Shown one piece after another: positions 17,980 through 26,584 of a DNA stretch of 64,000 nt. The position numbers and the translations under genes were made by a program. The stretch is taken from the NCBI GenBank assembly GCA_902623175.1, contig CACNSR010000006.1, positions 52,224 through 116,223 on the forward strand, in the 5' to 3' direction. Source of the stretch: Halieaceae bacterium (lineage in GTDB: Bacteria; Pseudomonadota; Gammaproteobacteria; Pseudomonadales; Halieaceae). Each line of letters opens with the position of its first letter. Positions within the stretch are counted from its first letter, which is position 1. The notes under the pieces are model-generated. The model was not told the DNA's origin. It saw only the letters and a list, made by a program, of their open reading frames with translations, and did no database searches.

Positions 17980-18779
17980 TCCAACTTAGCATCAATCTCA
18001 ACAAGATTGCGCTGATACGCAACGCTCGAGACACCCGGCATCCGGACCCCTGCGAGTTCGCGGCCGAAGTGATTCACGCCGGCGCCCACGGGATAACGGT
18101 TCACCCACGGCCGGATCAACGCCATATTCGCGCCGATGACTGTATGGCACTGTGTGAGTCCTCACTCGGTTACAATCCGGATAAGATCGCTGGGCAAAGC
18201 GCGCCGGCGGGCATCGAATTCAACATCGAGGGTAACCCCTTTGCTGCGGCGCAGCCCTCGAGCCGCGATGGCGTAAGCGATTACCCCGGTTTTCTGCAGC
18301 TCGTCGAGGCCGTGCGGCCGGACCAAGTGACACTGGTCCCCGATGCGGATGATCAGCTGACCTCGGACCATGGCTTCGATATTGCCCGCGATGGGGAGCG
18401 TTTGGCACCGGTGGTTGACAAGTTGAAGTCACTCGGGTGCCGCGTGAGCCTTTTTATGGACCCGGATCCCTCGCAAATAGAGCGCATCCCGTTGCTAGGC
18501 GCCGACCGCATCGAGCTCTATACGGAAAGCTATGCCAGGGCCCATGAGCGAGGCGAGTTTGACTCCGTACTCGCCCAGTTTCAGCAGGCGGCCGCGGCAG
18601 CGACCGCCAACGGACTGGGTATAAATGCGGGGCACGATCTGAATTTGAGCAATCTGCGGGATTTCCGGATCACGAACCTGCTAGAGGTCTCGATCGGCCA
18701 CGCCTTTACTATCGATGCCTTGCGCTGGGGTATTCCCGACACTGTGCATCGATATCTTGAGACGCTGAGCGCGCTCTAG
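17976..18779 (+). CDS. pdxJ: Pyridoxine 5'-phosphate synthase, Bacteroidetes-like form
   Basis: Condenses 3-amino-2-oxopropyl phosphate with deoxyxylulose phosphate to pyridoxine 5'-phosphate. The 267-residue protein keeps the family residues: LNKIALIRNARD near the N-terminus, GITVHPRPDQRHI, EFNIEG (catalytic Glu), QVTLVPDADDQLTSDHG, GADRIELYTE and LGINAGHDLNL (catalytic His). HPRPDQRHI, DADDQLTSDHG and the INLNKIA start resemble PdxJ of Bacteroidetes rather than the E. coli form (NIDHIATLRNARG, HLREDRRHI). It starts at GTG, overlapping the cyclophilin stop. Most gammaproteobacteria carry pdxJ near recO, so this may be a transferred copy or a second gene. Confidence 0.9.
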   Translation: MIQLSINLNKIALIRNARDTRHPDPCEFAAEVIHAGAHGITVHPRPDQRHIRADDCMALCESSLGYNPDKIAGQSAPAGIEFNIEGNPFAAAQPSSRDGVSDYPGFLQLVEAVRPDQVTLVPDADDQLTSDHGFDIARDGERLAPVVDKLKSLGCRVSLFMDPDPSQIERIPLLGADRIELYTESYARAHERGEFDSVLAQFQQAAAAATANGLGINAGHDLNLSNLRDFRITNLLEVSIGHAFTIDALRWGIPDTVHRYLETLSAL

Positions 18780-18801
18780 TAACAGAACACCTTGAGCCGC
18801 A

Positions 18802-19491
18802 GTGAACTTATCCGCTGACGACACACCGCCCTATCAGGTCCCCCACTCCCAGGAGTCGATCAGGCTGCTGTTTCGCGACCCCCACTTACTGATTGTTGAT
18901 AAACCCACCTTGCTGTTGAGCGTACCCGGCCGGCATCCGCTAAACCACGACTGCTTGCTCAATCGACTCAGCGTTTGCTATCCGGGTGTCTCCGCCGTTC
19001 ATCGCTTGGATCTCGATACCTCGGGTGTGATGGTGATTCCCCGTCACGGGGAGGCATTGTCGCGGCTCGCGCGCCAGTTTCAGGAACGCAGGATCGATAA
19101 AACCTATATCGCGCGCGTCGCGGGTCACGTCACCGAGGACGTCGGTGAATGCGACCTGCCACTCATCGCCGACTGGCCCAACCGACCCAAACAAAAAGTT
19201 TGTTTTGAGACTGGGAAACAGGCGTTAACGCGCTGGCAAGTGCTGAGCCGCGACGACGACAGTTCACTCCTGGCCCTCACCCCCGTGACCGGTCGATCGC
19301 ATCAGCTGCGGATCCATATGAGAGAGATCGGGCATCCTATTTTGGGCTGCGATTTCTATGCCTCCGAGGCGGTGCTAAATGCGGCGCCTAGACTGTTGCT
19401 ACATGCAACATCGCTGCGATTTAGCCACCCTTTGTCGGGAGAAATGTTGACCGCCCATTCGCCGGCACCCGCCACTTTCTATGCTTCGTAA
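18802..19491 (+). CDS. rluA: RluA-family pseudouridine synthase
   Basis: Pseudouridine synthase, 229 residues, of the RluA type that modifies 23S rRNA U746 and tRNA U32 in E. coli. It has VDKPTLLLSVPGR, the catalytic motif VHRLDLDTSGVMV (active Asp), IADWPNRPKQKVCFETGK, which is characteristic of RluA itself, and GRSHQLRIHM. There is no S4 domain, as expected for RluA. The start is GTG 18802 with a weak ribosome site. It lies 22 bases after pdxJ. Confidence 0.9.
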   Translation: MNLSADDTPPYQVPHSQESIRLLFRDPHLLIVDKPTLLLSVPGRHPLNHDCLLNRLSVCYPGVSAVHRLDLDTSGVMVIPRHGEALSRLARQFQERRIDKTYIARVAGHVTEDVGECDLPLIADWPNRPKQKVCFETGKQALTRWQVLSRDDDSSLLALTPVTGRSHQLRIHMREIGHPILGCDFYASEAVLNAAPRLLLHATSLRFSHPLSGEMLTAHSPAPATFYAS

Positions 19492-19555
19492 GTTTCTATT
19501 CCGAGGTATTGGTGAGATGCATTACCATGCGCTCTAGCGTTATCCGGAGAGCGAA

Positions 19556-20059
19556 GTGGTCCTCGTCAATCAAGCGGATCAGGAAAAAGTGATTGTGGTC
19601 AAACCGAACCACTCTGCGACCTGGCGCCACAACCTGTGGCTGCTCGCCGCGCTGGCTGTGCCTTCGCTGGGCGCGGGGATTGCCTTCGCGCTCCTAGGCG
19701 CCTGGCCCATTTTACCTCTGGCAGGCCTTGAGCTGACCGCACTGGCCGGCGCGCTGTACTGGGTCAACTGGAAGCTCGAGTATCGCCACGTCATTCGCCT
19801 GACCGACGAACTCATCACGATAGATAAAGGGTATTTCGTGCCAAAACGCAGCTGGCGTTTTGCGCGCAAGGAATCCGCCCTGCGCGTGGTACCCGAGGCC
19901 CACCACTGGCAGGGCCCCGAGCTATCGGTGCATGACCGCCTCTCCGAAACCCGGATCGGTGACTTCCTCAACCGCGAGGAAACTCTGCAATTATTGAGTC
20001 TGTTGCGGGCAGAGCTGCGTATTCGCACCCACAGCAGCGACAGGTCGATCAGGGCGTGA
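19556..20059 (+). CDS. DUF2244 membrane protein
   Basis: A 167-residue protein with two adjacent membrane helices at about residues 28-68 (LWLLAALAVPSLGAGIAFAL and LPLAGLELTALAGALYWVNW) and a soluble C-terminal part. The pattern EYRHVIRLTDELITIDKG followed by W-R-F-A-R residues is that of DUF2244 proteins. No function is known. GTG 19556 has GGAG at good spacing. It sits between rluA and rsmE on the same strand, but that gives no clear functional hint. Confidence 0.78.
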   Translation: MVLVNQADQEKVIVVKPNHSATWRHNLWLLAALAVPSLGAGIAFALLGAWPILPLAGLELTALAGALYWVNWKLEYRHVIRLTDELITIDKGYFVPKRSWRFARKESALRVVPEAHHWQGPELSVHDRLSETRIGDFLNREETLQLLSLLRAELRIRTHSSDRSIRA

Positions 20060-20088
20060 AACCATGACACATCCCGATTTAGTCGTCC

Positions 20089-20802
20089 ATGAATATCATT
20101 TTGCTCGCACCTGAGGACTGGCTCGACGAGAACACAGTGTGCCTTGATGGCCATCGTCACGCGCACATTCGCGGGGTCCTCAAGGCCGGAATGGGCGACG
20201 CCTTGCGAGTAGGATTGCTGGGTGGACTGAGGGGCTGCGGCACCGTGATCCAGCTGTCTGACACGCACACGCACCTCGAGGTTGAATTGGTTGATCCTCC
20301 CCTGCCCCGACATCCCTGCGGCCTGATCCTGGCGCTCCCCCGCCCGAAAATGCTGCGCAGAGTATTCCGGACGGCAGCTGAAATGGGAGTCGCTCACCTT
20401 TACTTGATTAACAGCGTTCGTGTGGAAAAGAGCTATTGGCAGAGTCCGCTGTTGCAACCTGATCGCGTCGACGCAGCGCTCACCGCGGGGCTGGAGCGCG
20501 CTGGGGATACCGTGTTACCACAGGTTCATCTACACCCGCGCTTTAAACCGTTTATTGAGGATCAGCTACCCGGGCTGATCGGATCGAGCGCGTGTTGGAT
20601 CGCGCACCCGGGTGCACCCGAGGCGCTGGCAACGCAGTCAGGGCAGGGGCTGATAATACTCGGTCCAGAGGGCGGTTTTGTCTCGTATGAGGTCGAGCTG
20701 GCGCAGTCCATGGGTGCCCAACCTGTGCGTTTGAGCGATCGGATACTGAGCGTCGACACGGCGGTCACCGCCGCGCTGAGCCAATCTGCCATCTCGAACT
20801 AA
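20089..20802 (+). CDS. rsmE: 16S rRNA m3U1498 methyltransferase
   Basis: SAM-dependent methylation of U1498 in 16S rRNA. The 237-residue protein has an N-terminal PUA-like domain ([16 protein letters not shown]) and a SPOUT C-terminal domain with [50 protein letters not shown] and [16 protein letters not shown], the knot that binds SAM. Start ATG 20089 has no obvious ribosome site. The TAA overlaps the msrA stop by three bases on the opposite strand (ctaa), so no terminator fits between the genes. Confidence 0.95.
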   Translation: MNIILLAPEDWLDENTVCLDGHRHAHIRGVLKAGMGDALRVGLLGGLRGCGTVIQLSDTHTHLEVELVDPPLPRHPCGLILALPRPKMLRRVFRTAAEMGVAHLYLINSVRVEKSYWQSPLLQPDRVDAALTAGLERAGDTVLPQVHLHPRFKPFIEDQLPGLIGSSACWIAHPGAPEALATQSGQGLIILGPEGGFVSYEVELAQSMGAQPVRLSDRILSVDTAVTAALSQSAISN

Positions 20803-21470
20803 TGCCCCGCATGAGCACCAACGCCTGTGCCGATCGGGCAAACGACACCGGTCCCTCCCATGCCGCAATACCCGTCAGGATTTTTGTGCAGATATTGCTG
20901 ATGGTAGTCCTCGGCAAAATAAAACGTCGGGGCCGGCTGAATTTCTGTGGTGATGTCGCCATAGCCCGCTGATTCCAGTGCCGGCTGATAGGTCTCAAGG
21001 CTGGCCTGCGCTGCGGTTTCTTGCGCGTCGCCATAGCAATAAATACCCGAACGGTACTGGGTGCCTATGTCGTTACCCTGACGCATGCCCTGGGTAGGAT
21101 CGTGGTTTTCCCAAAAAGCGCCTAAAAGCGTCTCATATCTGACCTCAGCGGGGTCATAGATGACCAACACCACCTCGTTGTGCCCGGTCTGGCCGCTACA
21201 CACTTCTTTATAAGTCGGGTTGGGCGTCTGGCCTGAGGCGTAGCCGACCGCGGTGGTCACGACCCCGGGGATCTGCCAAAACAGACGCTCCACCCCCCAA
21301 AAGCACCCCATACCAAACAGCGCCTGCTCAAGGTGCGCCGCGTAAGGCGGGAGCAACGGCGTGCCTAATACGGCATGCCGGTCTTTGACCGGCATCGCCT
21401 CGGCCCGGCCGGGCAAGGCACTGTCTGCGTCGGGCAGCGCGTGCTTCCTGCGAATATCCATCCAATTCAT
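20799..21470 (-). CDS. msrA: Peptide-methionine (S)-S-oxide reductase
   Basis: Repairs methionine-S-sulfoxide in proteins. The 223-residue product has the catalytic [16 protein letters not shown] motif, [47 protein letters not shown] and a C-terminal [12 protein letters not shown] with the recycling cysteines, as in E. coli MsrA. ATG 21470 has a purine-rich GGGGT upstream; longer in-frame starts to 21611 add unrelated sequence. It is transcribed away from the small gene at 21639 over a 168-base gap. Confidence 0.95.
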   Translation of the reverse strand: MNWMDIRRKHALPDADSALPGRAEAMPVKDRHAVLGTPLLPPYAAHLEQALFGMGCFWGVERLFWQIPGVVTTAVGYASGQTPNPTYKEVCSGQTGHNEVVLVIYDPAEVRYETLLGAFWENHDPTQGMRQGNDIGTQYRSGIYCYGDAQETAAQASLETYQPALESAGYGDITTEIQPAPTFYFAEDYHQQYLHKNPDGYCGMGGTGVVCPIGTGVGAHAGH

Positions 21471-21638
21471 GCTATTTACCCCAATATCGTGCCCAGTAGC
21501 GAGTGCTGACGTATTTTTGTCATAATACCTGGCTATTTTGACGACTAACAGTAAATCCCGCCCGGGGAATGAGGCTGCACAGGGGTAGCCGCCCGACTGG
21601 AAAACCTGCACACGCAGGTGGCGGGGGAGGAAAACAAT

Positions 21639-21842
21639 ATGACACAGACAAAACGCGAACCTTTCAATGCGGGTGATTTCTCAAGCCGCAAACTCATGGA
21701 ACTGGTCAGCGGCGAACGCGACAGTGACCGCCTGATGCTTGACCAAGATGCGCTCGACGCAGTGGTCTCCGAACTGGCAAGCCGACGCCATTATCTTCGC
21801 GAGCTTCGCGATCGCGGACTGCTTGCCCCCCGCGCGTCCTAG
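21639..21842 (+). CDS. Uncharacterised 67-residue protein
   Basis: Small soluble protein I do not recognise, opening [12 protein letters not shown], then charged and helical with [17 protein letters not shown] and [13 protein letters not shown]. There is no signal or membrane segment. A strong ribosome site (GGGGGAGG) lies eight bases upstream of ATG 21639, so it is probably translated. Its TAG at 21840 is in the same frame as the VWA gene that follows, with no other stop between them. It may be an independent coupled gene or the first part of a readthrough product. Confidence 0.6.
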   Translation: MTQTKREPFNAGDFSSRKLMELVSGERDSDRLMLDQDALDAVVSELASRRHYLRELRDRGLLAPRAS

Positions 21843-21851
21843 GGCACTCTC

Positions 21852-22544
21852 ATTACAAAAGATCTTGACCGCCCCCGCTCGGGCGACGTCGCGGCGTTCC
21901 TGAGACAAACCCGAGCTATTCAGTCGGTCACGCAGCGCCAAGCGCGCCTGCTCTTTGCCCTCGACGCCACCGCAAGCCGCGAGCCGACTTGGGCTCAGGC
22001 GAGAGCATTGCACGGCGAACTGTTTAGCGCCGCTGCAGAGACCACCTCGTTGGCGGTGCAGCTCTGCTACTACCGCGGCATGGCCAGATTCCACTCAAGT
22101 CACTGGCTCACCGAATCGGGCGCACTACTTGACCAGATGAGCGGCGTGAGCTGCGAAGCCGGCATCACACAGATAGGCAGAGTGCTGCGACATGCACTGG
22201 ACGCGGGCTCTGTATCGCAGCCCATTCGCGCACTCATCTTCGTCGGTGATGCCTGCGAAGAAGCACCAGAGCCACTGCTATCACTTGCCGGGCAGTGCGG
22301 CATCAAAAAAATGCCGCTGTTTCTGTTTCAGGAAGGTAACGACGCCACCACCCGCGCCGTCTTCGAGCGGATGGCTCAGGTTAGTGGCGGCGCCACCGTA
22401 CCGTTTGATGCCAGCAGTGCAGACCGTTTGCGGCACCTTTTGAGCGCCGTCGCGCGTTTCGCACGCGGCGGACTGAAAGCGCTCCAGGACAGCGGCGCTG
22501 AAGGCGATCGACTGCTGCTCGAGCAATTAGAAAAAGGACCGTAG
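21852..22544 (+). CDS. VWA-domain protein with apparent ATT start codon
   Basis: About 230 residues. The family core begins at once: LLFALDATASREPTWAQAR, where DATAS matches the MIDAS metal motif DxTxS, then VQLCYYRGMARFHSSHWL, CEAGITQIGRVLRHAL (MIDAS Thr) and ALIFVGDACEE. This resembles VWA proteins found beside J-domain membrane proteins in other gammaproteobacteria. No ATG, GTG or TTG precedes the MIDAS motif in frame after the TAG at 21840. ATT at 21852, with AGGG seven bases upstream, is the best candidate. The only common-type start, TTG 22008, would remove DATAS. Cellular role unknown. Confidence 0.7.
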   Translation: MTKDLDRPRSGDVAAFLRQTRAIQSVTQRQARLLFALDATASREPTWAQARALHGELFSAAAETTSLAVQLCYYRGMARFHSSHWLTESGALLDQMSGVSCEAGITQIGRVLRHALDAGSVSQPIRALIFVGDACEEAPEPLLSLAGQCGIKKMPLFLFQEGNDATTRAVFERMAQVSGGATVPFDASSADRLRHLLSAVARFARGGLKALQDSGAEGDRLLLEQLEKGP

Positions 22545-22615
22545 CGCGGCACCAAAACCGATATCATTATAGATGCGCAGCCTAGTAGCCCCATCAGACA
22601 GGAACCCTTAGTCAC

Positions 22616-23332
22616 GTGCCAAGAATGATTCTGCTCCTCGCCGTCGCCCTGACCCTGATCGTTTTGATCCGGCGTGCCCAGCGGCAACCGCCTCACAAAC
22701 GGCGCGGCGCGTACCTGCAGATTGTTCTCGGTAGCGCCGTTGTCGGGGTGATCATTCTGACCCTCATGGGCAAAATGCACTGGATCGGTGCAGCACTGAC
22801 TGGCGCACTGGTGCTTGCCCGGCAAATGTTGCCCCTACTCATTCGCGTTCTTCCCATGCTGGGGAGCTTGCGCGGTCAAAACACCAACGCAGCGGGAAAA
22901 CAATCTCAGGTGTCGTCGCGCATCCTGAAAATGACACTCGATCATGACAGCGGCGATCTGAGTGGCGTGGTGCTTGACGGCACCTACCGGGACTGGCTGC
23001 TTGAGGAACTCAACCGCGAACAACTCGACGAATTGATGGCGTTCTGCCAAAGAGAAGATGCCGACTCCGCGCAGCTATTGGCCAGCTATATCGAGCAGAG
23101 ATTCCCTGATGAAGCCGGTCATACCGAGCATAACGCCAATACGGGCGCTGCCAACGCGACAGGGCTGACACGGGCGGAGGCCCTTGCCGTACTCGGCCTC
23201 GGAGAGGAGGCGAGTGACGAGGATATCGTCGCGGCACATCGCGCACTGATTCAGAGGTTGCACCCGGATCGCGGGGGAAATGACTACCTGGCAGCGAAAA
23301 TTAACGAAGCCAAGGATTTTTTGATCGATTGA
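22616..23332 (+). CDS. Membrane-anchored J-domain protein
   Basis: A 238-residue DnaJ-like co-chaperone. Two or three N-terminal hydrophobic segments (residues 3-20, 34-51 and 55-80) anchor it. A middle region of about 90 residues with LDGTYRDWLLEELNREQLDEL follows, then a C-terminal J domain (about 178-238) with LHPDRGGNDYLAAKINEAKD holding the HPD motif that stimulates DnaK ATPase. The J-domain-last layout resembles Tim14/Pam18-like proteins. GTG 22616 has AGGAA eleven bases upstream; ATG 22625 is a weaker alternative. It follows the VWA gene by 71 bases. Client and partner are unknown. Confidence 0.82.
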   Translation: MPRMILLLAVALTLIVLIRRAQRQPPHKRRGAYLQIVLGSAVVGVIILTLMGKMHWIGAALTGALVLARQMLPLLIRVLPMLGSLRGQNTNAAGKQSQVSSRILKMTLDHDSGDLSGVVLDGTYRDWLLEELNREQLDELMAFCQREDADSAQLLASYIEQRFPDEAGHTEHNANTGAANATGLTRAEALAVLGLGEEASDEDIVAAHRALIQRLHPDRGGNDYLAAKINEAKDFLID

Positions 23333-23395
23333 GCGGTCATAGGCTGCCCGGTTGGTATTCGGCAAGGCCTGAGTTATGCAAAAAGGAGGAAGACC

Positions 23396-23686
23396 ATGAG
23401 CGGTGCGTTTGTCATCCGCAACCAGTTGGGCCATTACTGGGGGAAGTCGGGCTGTTGGACCAAGGGAGAGCGCGCTGCGCAGGTCGCCTGCTGGACTTAC
23501 AAAGATGAAGCCGTGAACACCCTTTTCGAGCTGGGCTCTCAAGACACGGCTCTTCGGGGCGAAGTAATGCTGACCGACACCGAAGATCAGCTCCCCAAGA
23601 ACCTGAAAATCAGCGAGCTACCCGTGCCCAAACCCGATAAGGGCGACAACCTTGAAAATGATGAAGACGACCCCACTGATGAGTAA
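23396..23686 (+). CDS. Uncharacterised 96-residue protein with acidic tail
   Basis: I do not recognise this protein by name. It begins MSGAFVIRNQLGHYWGKSG, has two cysteines and several aromatic residues in the first 35, and ends in an acidic tail (DNLENDEDDPTDE). There is no signal peptide or membrane helix. AAGGAGGAA lies just upstream of ATG 23396, one of the strongest ribosome sites in the window, which argues for real and fairly high expression. It sits between the J-domain gene and the truncated htpX. Confidence 0.7.
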   Translation: MSGAFVIRNQLGHYWGKSGCWTKGERAAQVACWTYKDEAVNTLFELGSQDTALRGEVMLTDTEDQLPKNLKISELPVPKPDKGDNLENDEDDPTDE

Positions 23687-23716
23687 TCACGCAGTGTTTT
23701 TTCTAGAGCCCACGCG

Positions 23717-24100
23717 ATGAGAATTCTGTTATTTCTGGCGACCAATCTAGCGGTCCTAATGCTTATCAGCGTCATCTTCAACTTGCTGGGGCTGGAGGGC
23801 GTCCTCGCAAATAACGGCGTCGACCTGAACCTGATTAGCCTGCTGATCCTCTGTGGCTTGTTCGGCATGAGCGGCTCACTGCTCTCATTGCTGCTGTGCA
23901 AGTTCATGGCCAAGCGCCGCTCCGGCACCCAGCTAATCGAAGCCCCCCGTAATCGGGTAGAGCAGTGGCTATTCGACACGGTGAAATCGCTGGCGGACGA
24001 CGCCGGTATCGGCATGCCGGAAGTCGGCATCTTCTCCTCGGATGCGGCCAAAGCCTTAGCGACAGGCTGGAATCGCAATAACGCGCTGCTAAACGCATGA
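23717..24100 (+). pseudogene. htpX: Truncated HtpX, membrane N-terminus only
   Basis: Only the first 127 residues of HtpX, the membrane zinc protease that degrades misfolded membrane proteins. It starts MRILLFLATNLAVLML and has both N-terminal membrane helices, FGMSGSLLSLLLCKFMAKR, then PRNRVEQWLFDTV and MPEVGIFSSDAAKALATGWN, all HtpX-like. It stops at NNALLNA, where normal proteins (about 290 residues) continue to the HExxH zinc motif. No catalytic residue remains. The TGA overlaps the next gene's ATG (ATGA), so the reading frame is tidy and it may still be made as a membrane stub. The junction could be a natural deletion or an assembly error. Confidence 0.8.
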
Positions 24101-25170
24101 GAGAGGGCTGGCTCCGGATAGCATGCCTCGTGGCCGCCCTCCTGCCGTGGCAGCCCTGGTCACTGTCAGCTCAGGAAGCACCCGACTATCTGAGCTTTTC
24201 CACTGACGACGAAGCCAACACTACAGAGGTCTTTCAACGCGCCAGCCCGGCGGTGGTTTTTGTGACCTCAAGTGAGCTTCGCCGGCAACGCTTTACCCGC
24301 AACGTCATGGAAATTCCGCGGGGCGCAGGCTCCGGCTTCGTTTGGGACGCAGAAGCCGGACTGGTTGTCACGAACTACCATGTGGTGGCAGGTGCGGATC
24401 GACTGGCCATCACCCTCGCAGACGAACAATCCTTTCAAGCCGAAGTCGTGGGCCTGGCGCCCGAGAGAGATCTGGCGGTGCTCCGATTAATGGATCCGTC
24501 CACCAACCTGACCGAGCTACCGTTGGGCAATTCATCTGAGCTATCGGTCGGGCGAAAAGTCATGGCCATCGGCAATCCGTTCGGGCTCGATACCACCCTT
24601 ACCGTCGGCGTCGTCAGCGCTCTGGACCGCGAAATACAGTCTCCCAGCAACCGCACCATCCGCGGGGTAATTCAGACAGACGCCGCAATCAATCCCGGTA
24701 ACTCAGGCGGGCCACTACTTAATTCCCTCGGGCAATTGGTCGGTGTGAATACCGCCATCTATTCGCCGAGTGGTGGCAGTGCGGGAATCGGGTTTGCCAT
24801 ACCCGTTAACACCGTGATTGAGGTTGTGCCCCAGTTGATCGCCTTCGGCAAGATCATGCGGCCCGTGCTGGGTGTCGAGCTCGCTTCCGATCGCTGGTTG
24901 CGCCGCTACCGGGTTGAGGGAGTGCCCATCGTCCGAACCTATAGGGGCTTTCCCGCAGAGACGGCTGGCATGGTGGGCGCGAGACGAGGTTCGCGGAGCG
25001 AGATCATCCTCGGTGACGTCATTACCAAGATCGACGGTGAGCGGGTGGCGAACAACGATGAGTTTCTCTCAGCCATGGAAAAGCACCGCGTCGGCGACAC
25101 CATCGATATTGTCACCATCCGAGAGGGTGAGGAGAAACGGTTCAGCGTGGAATTATCCGAGGTCCAGTAG
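24097..25170 (+). CDS. Periplasmic trypsin-like serine protease with PDZ domain (DegS/HhoA-like)
   Basis: A 357-residue S1C-family protease. A signal peptide (about residues 1-27, ending LSAQ) leads to the protease domain with catalytic His in TNYHVVAG, Asp in PERDLAVLRL and Ser in GNSGGPLLNSLG; the oxyanion and substrate region AGIGFAIPVNTV is intact. One PDZ domain (about 265-355) carries GDVITKIDGERVANNDEFL. With one PDZ it is nearer DegS or HhoA than two-PDZ DegP. The ATG overlaps the end of the truncated htpX by four bases. It likely cleaves unfolded envelope proteins. Confidence 0.88.
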   Translation: MREGWLRIACLVAALLPWQPWSLSAQEAPDYLSFSTDDEANTTEVFQRASPAVVFVTSSELRRQRFTRNVMEIPRGAGSGFVWDAEAGLVVTNYHVVAGADRLAITLADEQSFQAEVVGLAPERDLAVLRLMDPSTNLTELPLGNSSELSVGRKVMAIGNPFGLDTTLTVGVVSALDREIQSPSNRTIRGVIQTDAAINPGNSGGPLLNSLGQLVGVNTAIYSPSGGSAGIGFAIPVNTVIEVVPQLIAFGKIMRPVLGVELASDRWLRRYRVEGVPIVRTYRGFPAETAGMVGARRGSRSEIILGDVITKIDGERVANNDEFLSAMEKHRVGDTIDIVTIREGEEKRFSVELSEVQ

Positions 25171-25175
25171 TTGGG

Positions 25176-26579
25176 TCAGTCAGAGAGGTGCTGCGGCCAA
25201 CTGGCGGGGTCCAACGTCTCGCGCGGTAGCTGATCGCGGCTGAACCGCGGCGGCTGCCCCGCGTCCACTTGCAACTCAAAATGCGCTAGGAGTGACTGGG
25301 CGACGGGGTACAACGCCCAGAGCGCCAGCAGGTTGGTAAGCGCCAATAGCGCCATGGTGAGATCGGCGAAGCCGAACACCGTGCCGAGATCCTGAACCGA
25401 TGCCCACGCGATCACAGTCAGCACAGCCACCCGGAACACCGGGATAGCTCTCGGCCCCAATCGCTCGAAGTAGGCTATGCTGTTCTCACCCAAGAAACTG
25501 TTGTAAGCGATCGTAGTGGCGGCGAATAGCACCACCGCTAGGCTGACCAGAGGCTCCGCCCAAGGGCCTATATGTTCCGCCACCGCCATTTGGGTCATGA
25601 CCACACCCTGCATTTGCGCTGAATCGGCACTATAAGTGGATGACATCAGGATGATCAGCGCGGTCGCGGTGCACAAAATGATCGTATCGATAAACACGCT
25701 AAAGGATTGGACCAGCCCTTGAGACATTGGATGGGGCACGTCTGCGGCGGCGGCGACATTGGGCACGGTACCGAGCCCCGCCTCATTGGAGAACAAGCCA
25801 CGACGCGCACCTTGCGCGATAGCAGCGGCGACGCCACCACCTACCGCCTGTTCCAAACCAAAGGCTGACGAGACGATCAGCCACAGCGCGCCGGGAATCT
25901 CCCCCACGTTTAGCGCCAGAACCACCAGCGCTAGCATGAGGTAGCCCGCCACCATCGCCGGCACAACAATTTGGGAGACCAGCGCAAGGCGTCCAATCCC
26001 GCCGAACAGGATGACCGCCATGATCGCCGTCATCACTAGCCCGCTGGTCAGGGCGGGCACGCCGAAGGCGGATTCAATCGAGGTTGTCAAAACGTAACTC
26101 TGTACCGCATTGAAGCCAAAACCGATGGTCACCAATAGCAGTACGCTGTAGATCATTGGGAGCACTCGCCAACCCAGACCATAGCGCATGACATAGGCAG
26201 GTCCCCCGCGAAATGTCTCCTCGCCGTGGCGTCGCTTATACAGCTGCGCTAGCGCACATTCGAACAGACTGGTCGACATGCCCAACAAGGCGATCAGCCA
26301 CATCCAGAACAGTGCACCCGGGCCGCCCAGCGTAATCGCGACCGCGACACCCGCAATATTGCCGCCGCCTACCCGGCCAGCGACGCTGACCGCCAAGGCC
26401 TGAAAACTCGAAATACCCCGCTCTGAGCCCCGCCATTCGATATCCGACAACACCGCCAGACTGCGGCGAAACAAACGGATCTGCACATACCGGGAACCAA
26501 TCGTGAACCGCACCCCCACGATCAGCAGCGCACCGATCAGGACATAGGACCAGAGCCAGTCCGTGATAGTCACGAGCAT
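25176..26579 (-). CDS. Sodium/alanine symporter, AGCS family
   Basis: A 467-residue inner-membrane transporter that couples sodium (or proton) entry to alanine or glycine uptake. About ten to eleven membrane helices are visible. The AGCS signature VAGRVGGGNIAGVAVAITLG and GPGALFWMW lies near residues 65-95, and QGARRGLFSNEAGLGTVP and ATTIAYNSFLGENSI are also family motifs. ATG 26579 is chosen because it is five bases after the upstream NSS transporter stop and begins directly before the first helix; upstream in-frame starts would lie inside that gene. Confidence 0.92.
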   Translation of the reverse strand: MLVTITDWLWSYVLIGALLIVGVRFTIGSRYVQIRLFRRSLAVLSDIEWRGSERGISSFQALAVSVAGRVGGGNIAGVAVAITLGGPGALFWMWLIALLGMSTSLFECALAQLYKRRHGEETFRGGPAYVMRYGLGWRVLPMIYSVLLLVTIGFGFNAVQSYVLTTSIESAFGVPALTSGLVMTAIMAVILFGGIGRLALVSQIVVPAMVAGYLMLALVVLALNVGEIPGALWLIVSSAFGLEQAVGGGVAAAIAQGARRGLFSNEAGLGTVPNVAAAADVPHPMSQGLVQSFSVFIDTIILCTATALIILMSSTYSADSAQMQGVVMTQMAVAEHIGPWAEPLVSLAVVLFAATTIAYNSFLGENSIAYFERLGPRAIPVFRVAVLTVIAWASVQDLGTVFGFADLTMALLALTNLLALWALYPVAQSLLAHFELQVDAGQPPRFSRDQLPRETLDPASWPQHLSD

Positions 26580-26584
26580 AATGG

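Noticed and set aside
21521..21526. CATAAT as a -10 box for the gene at 21639
   Set aside because: The nearest -35-like CTGACG is only 9 bases away, and the same bases read as TATTAT on the other strand could serve msrA. Ambiguous.
22008..22544. VWA gene starting at TTG 22008
   Set aside because: This start would remove the conserved LLFALDATAS segment that carries the MIDAS metal motif, so it is unlikely to be the real N-terminus.
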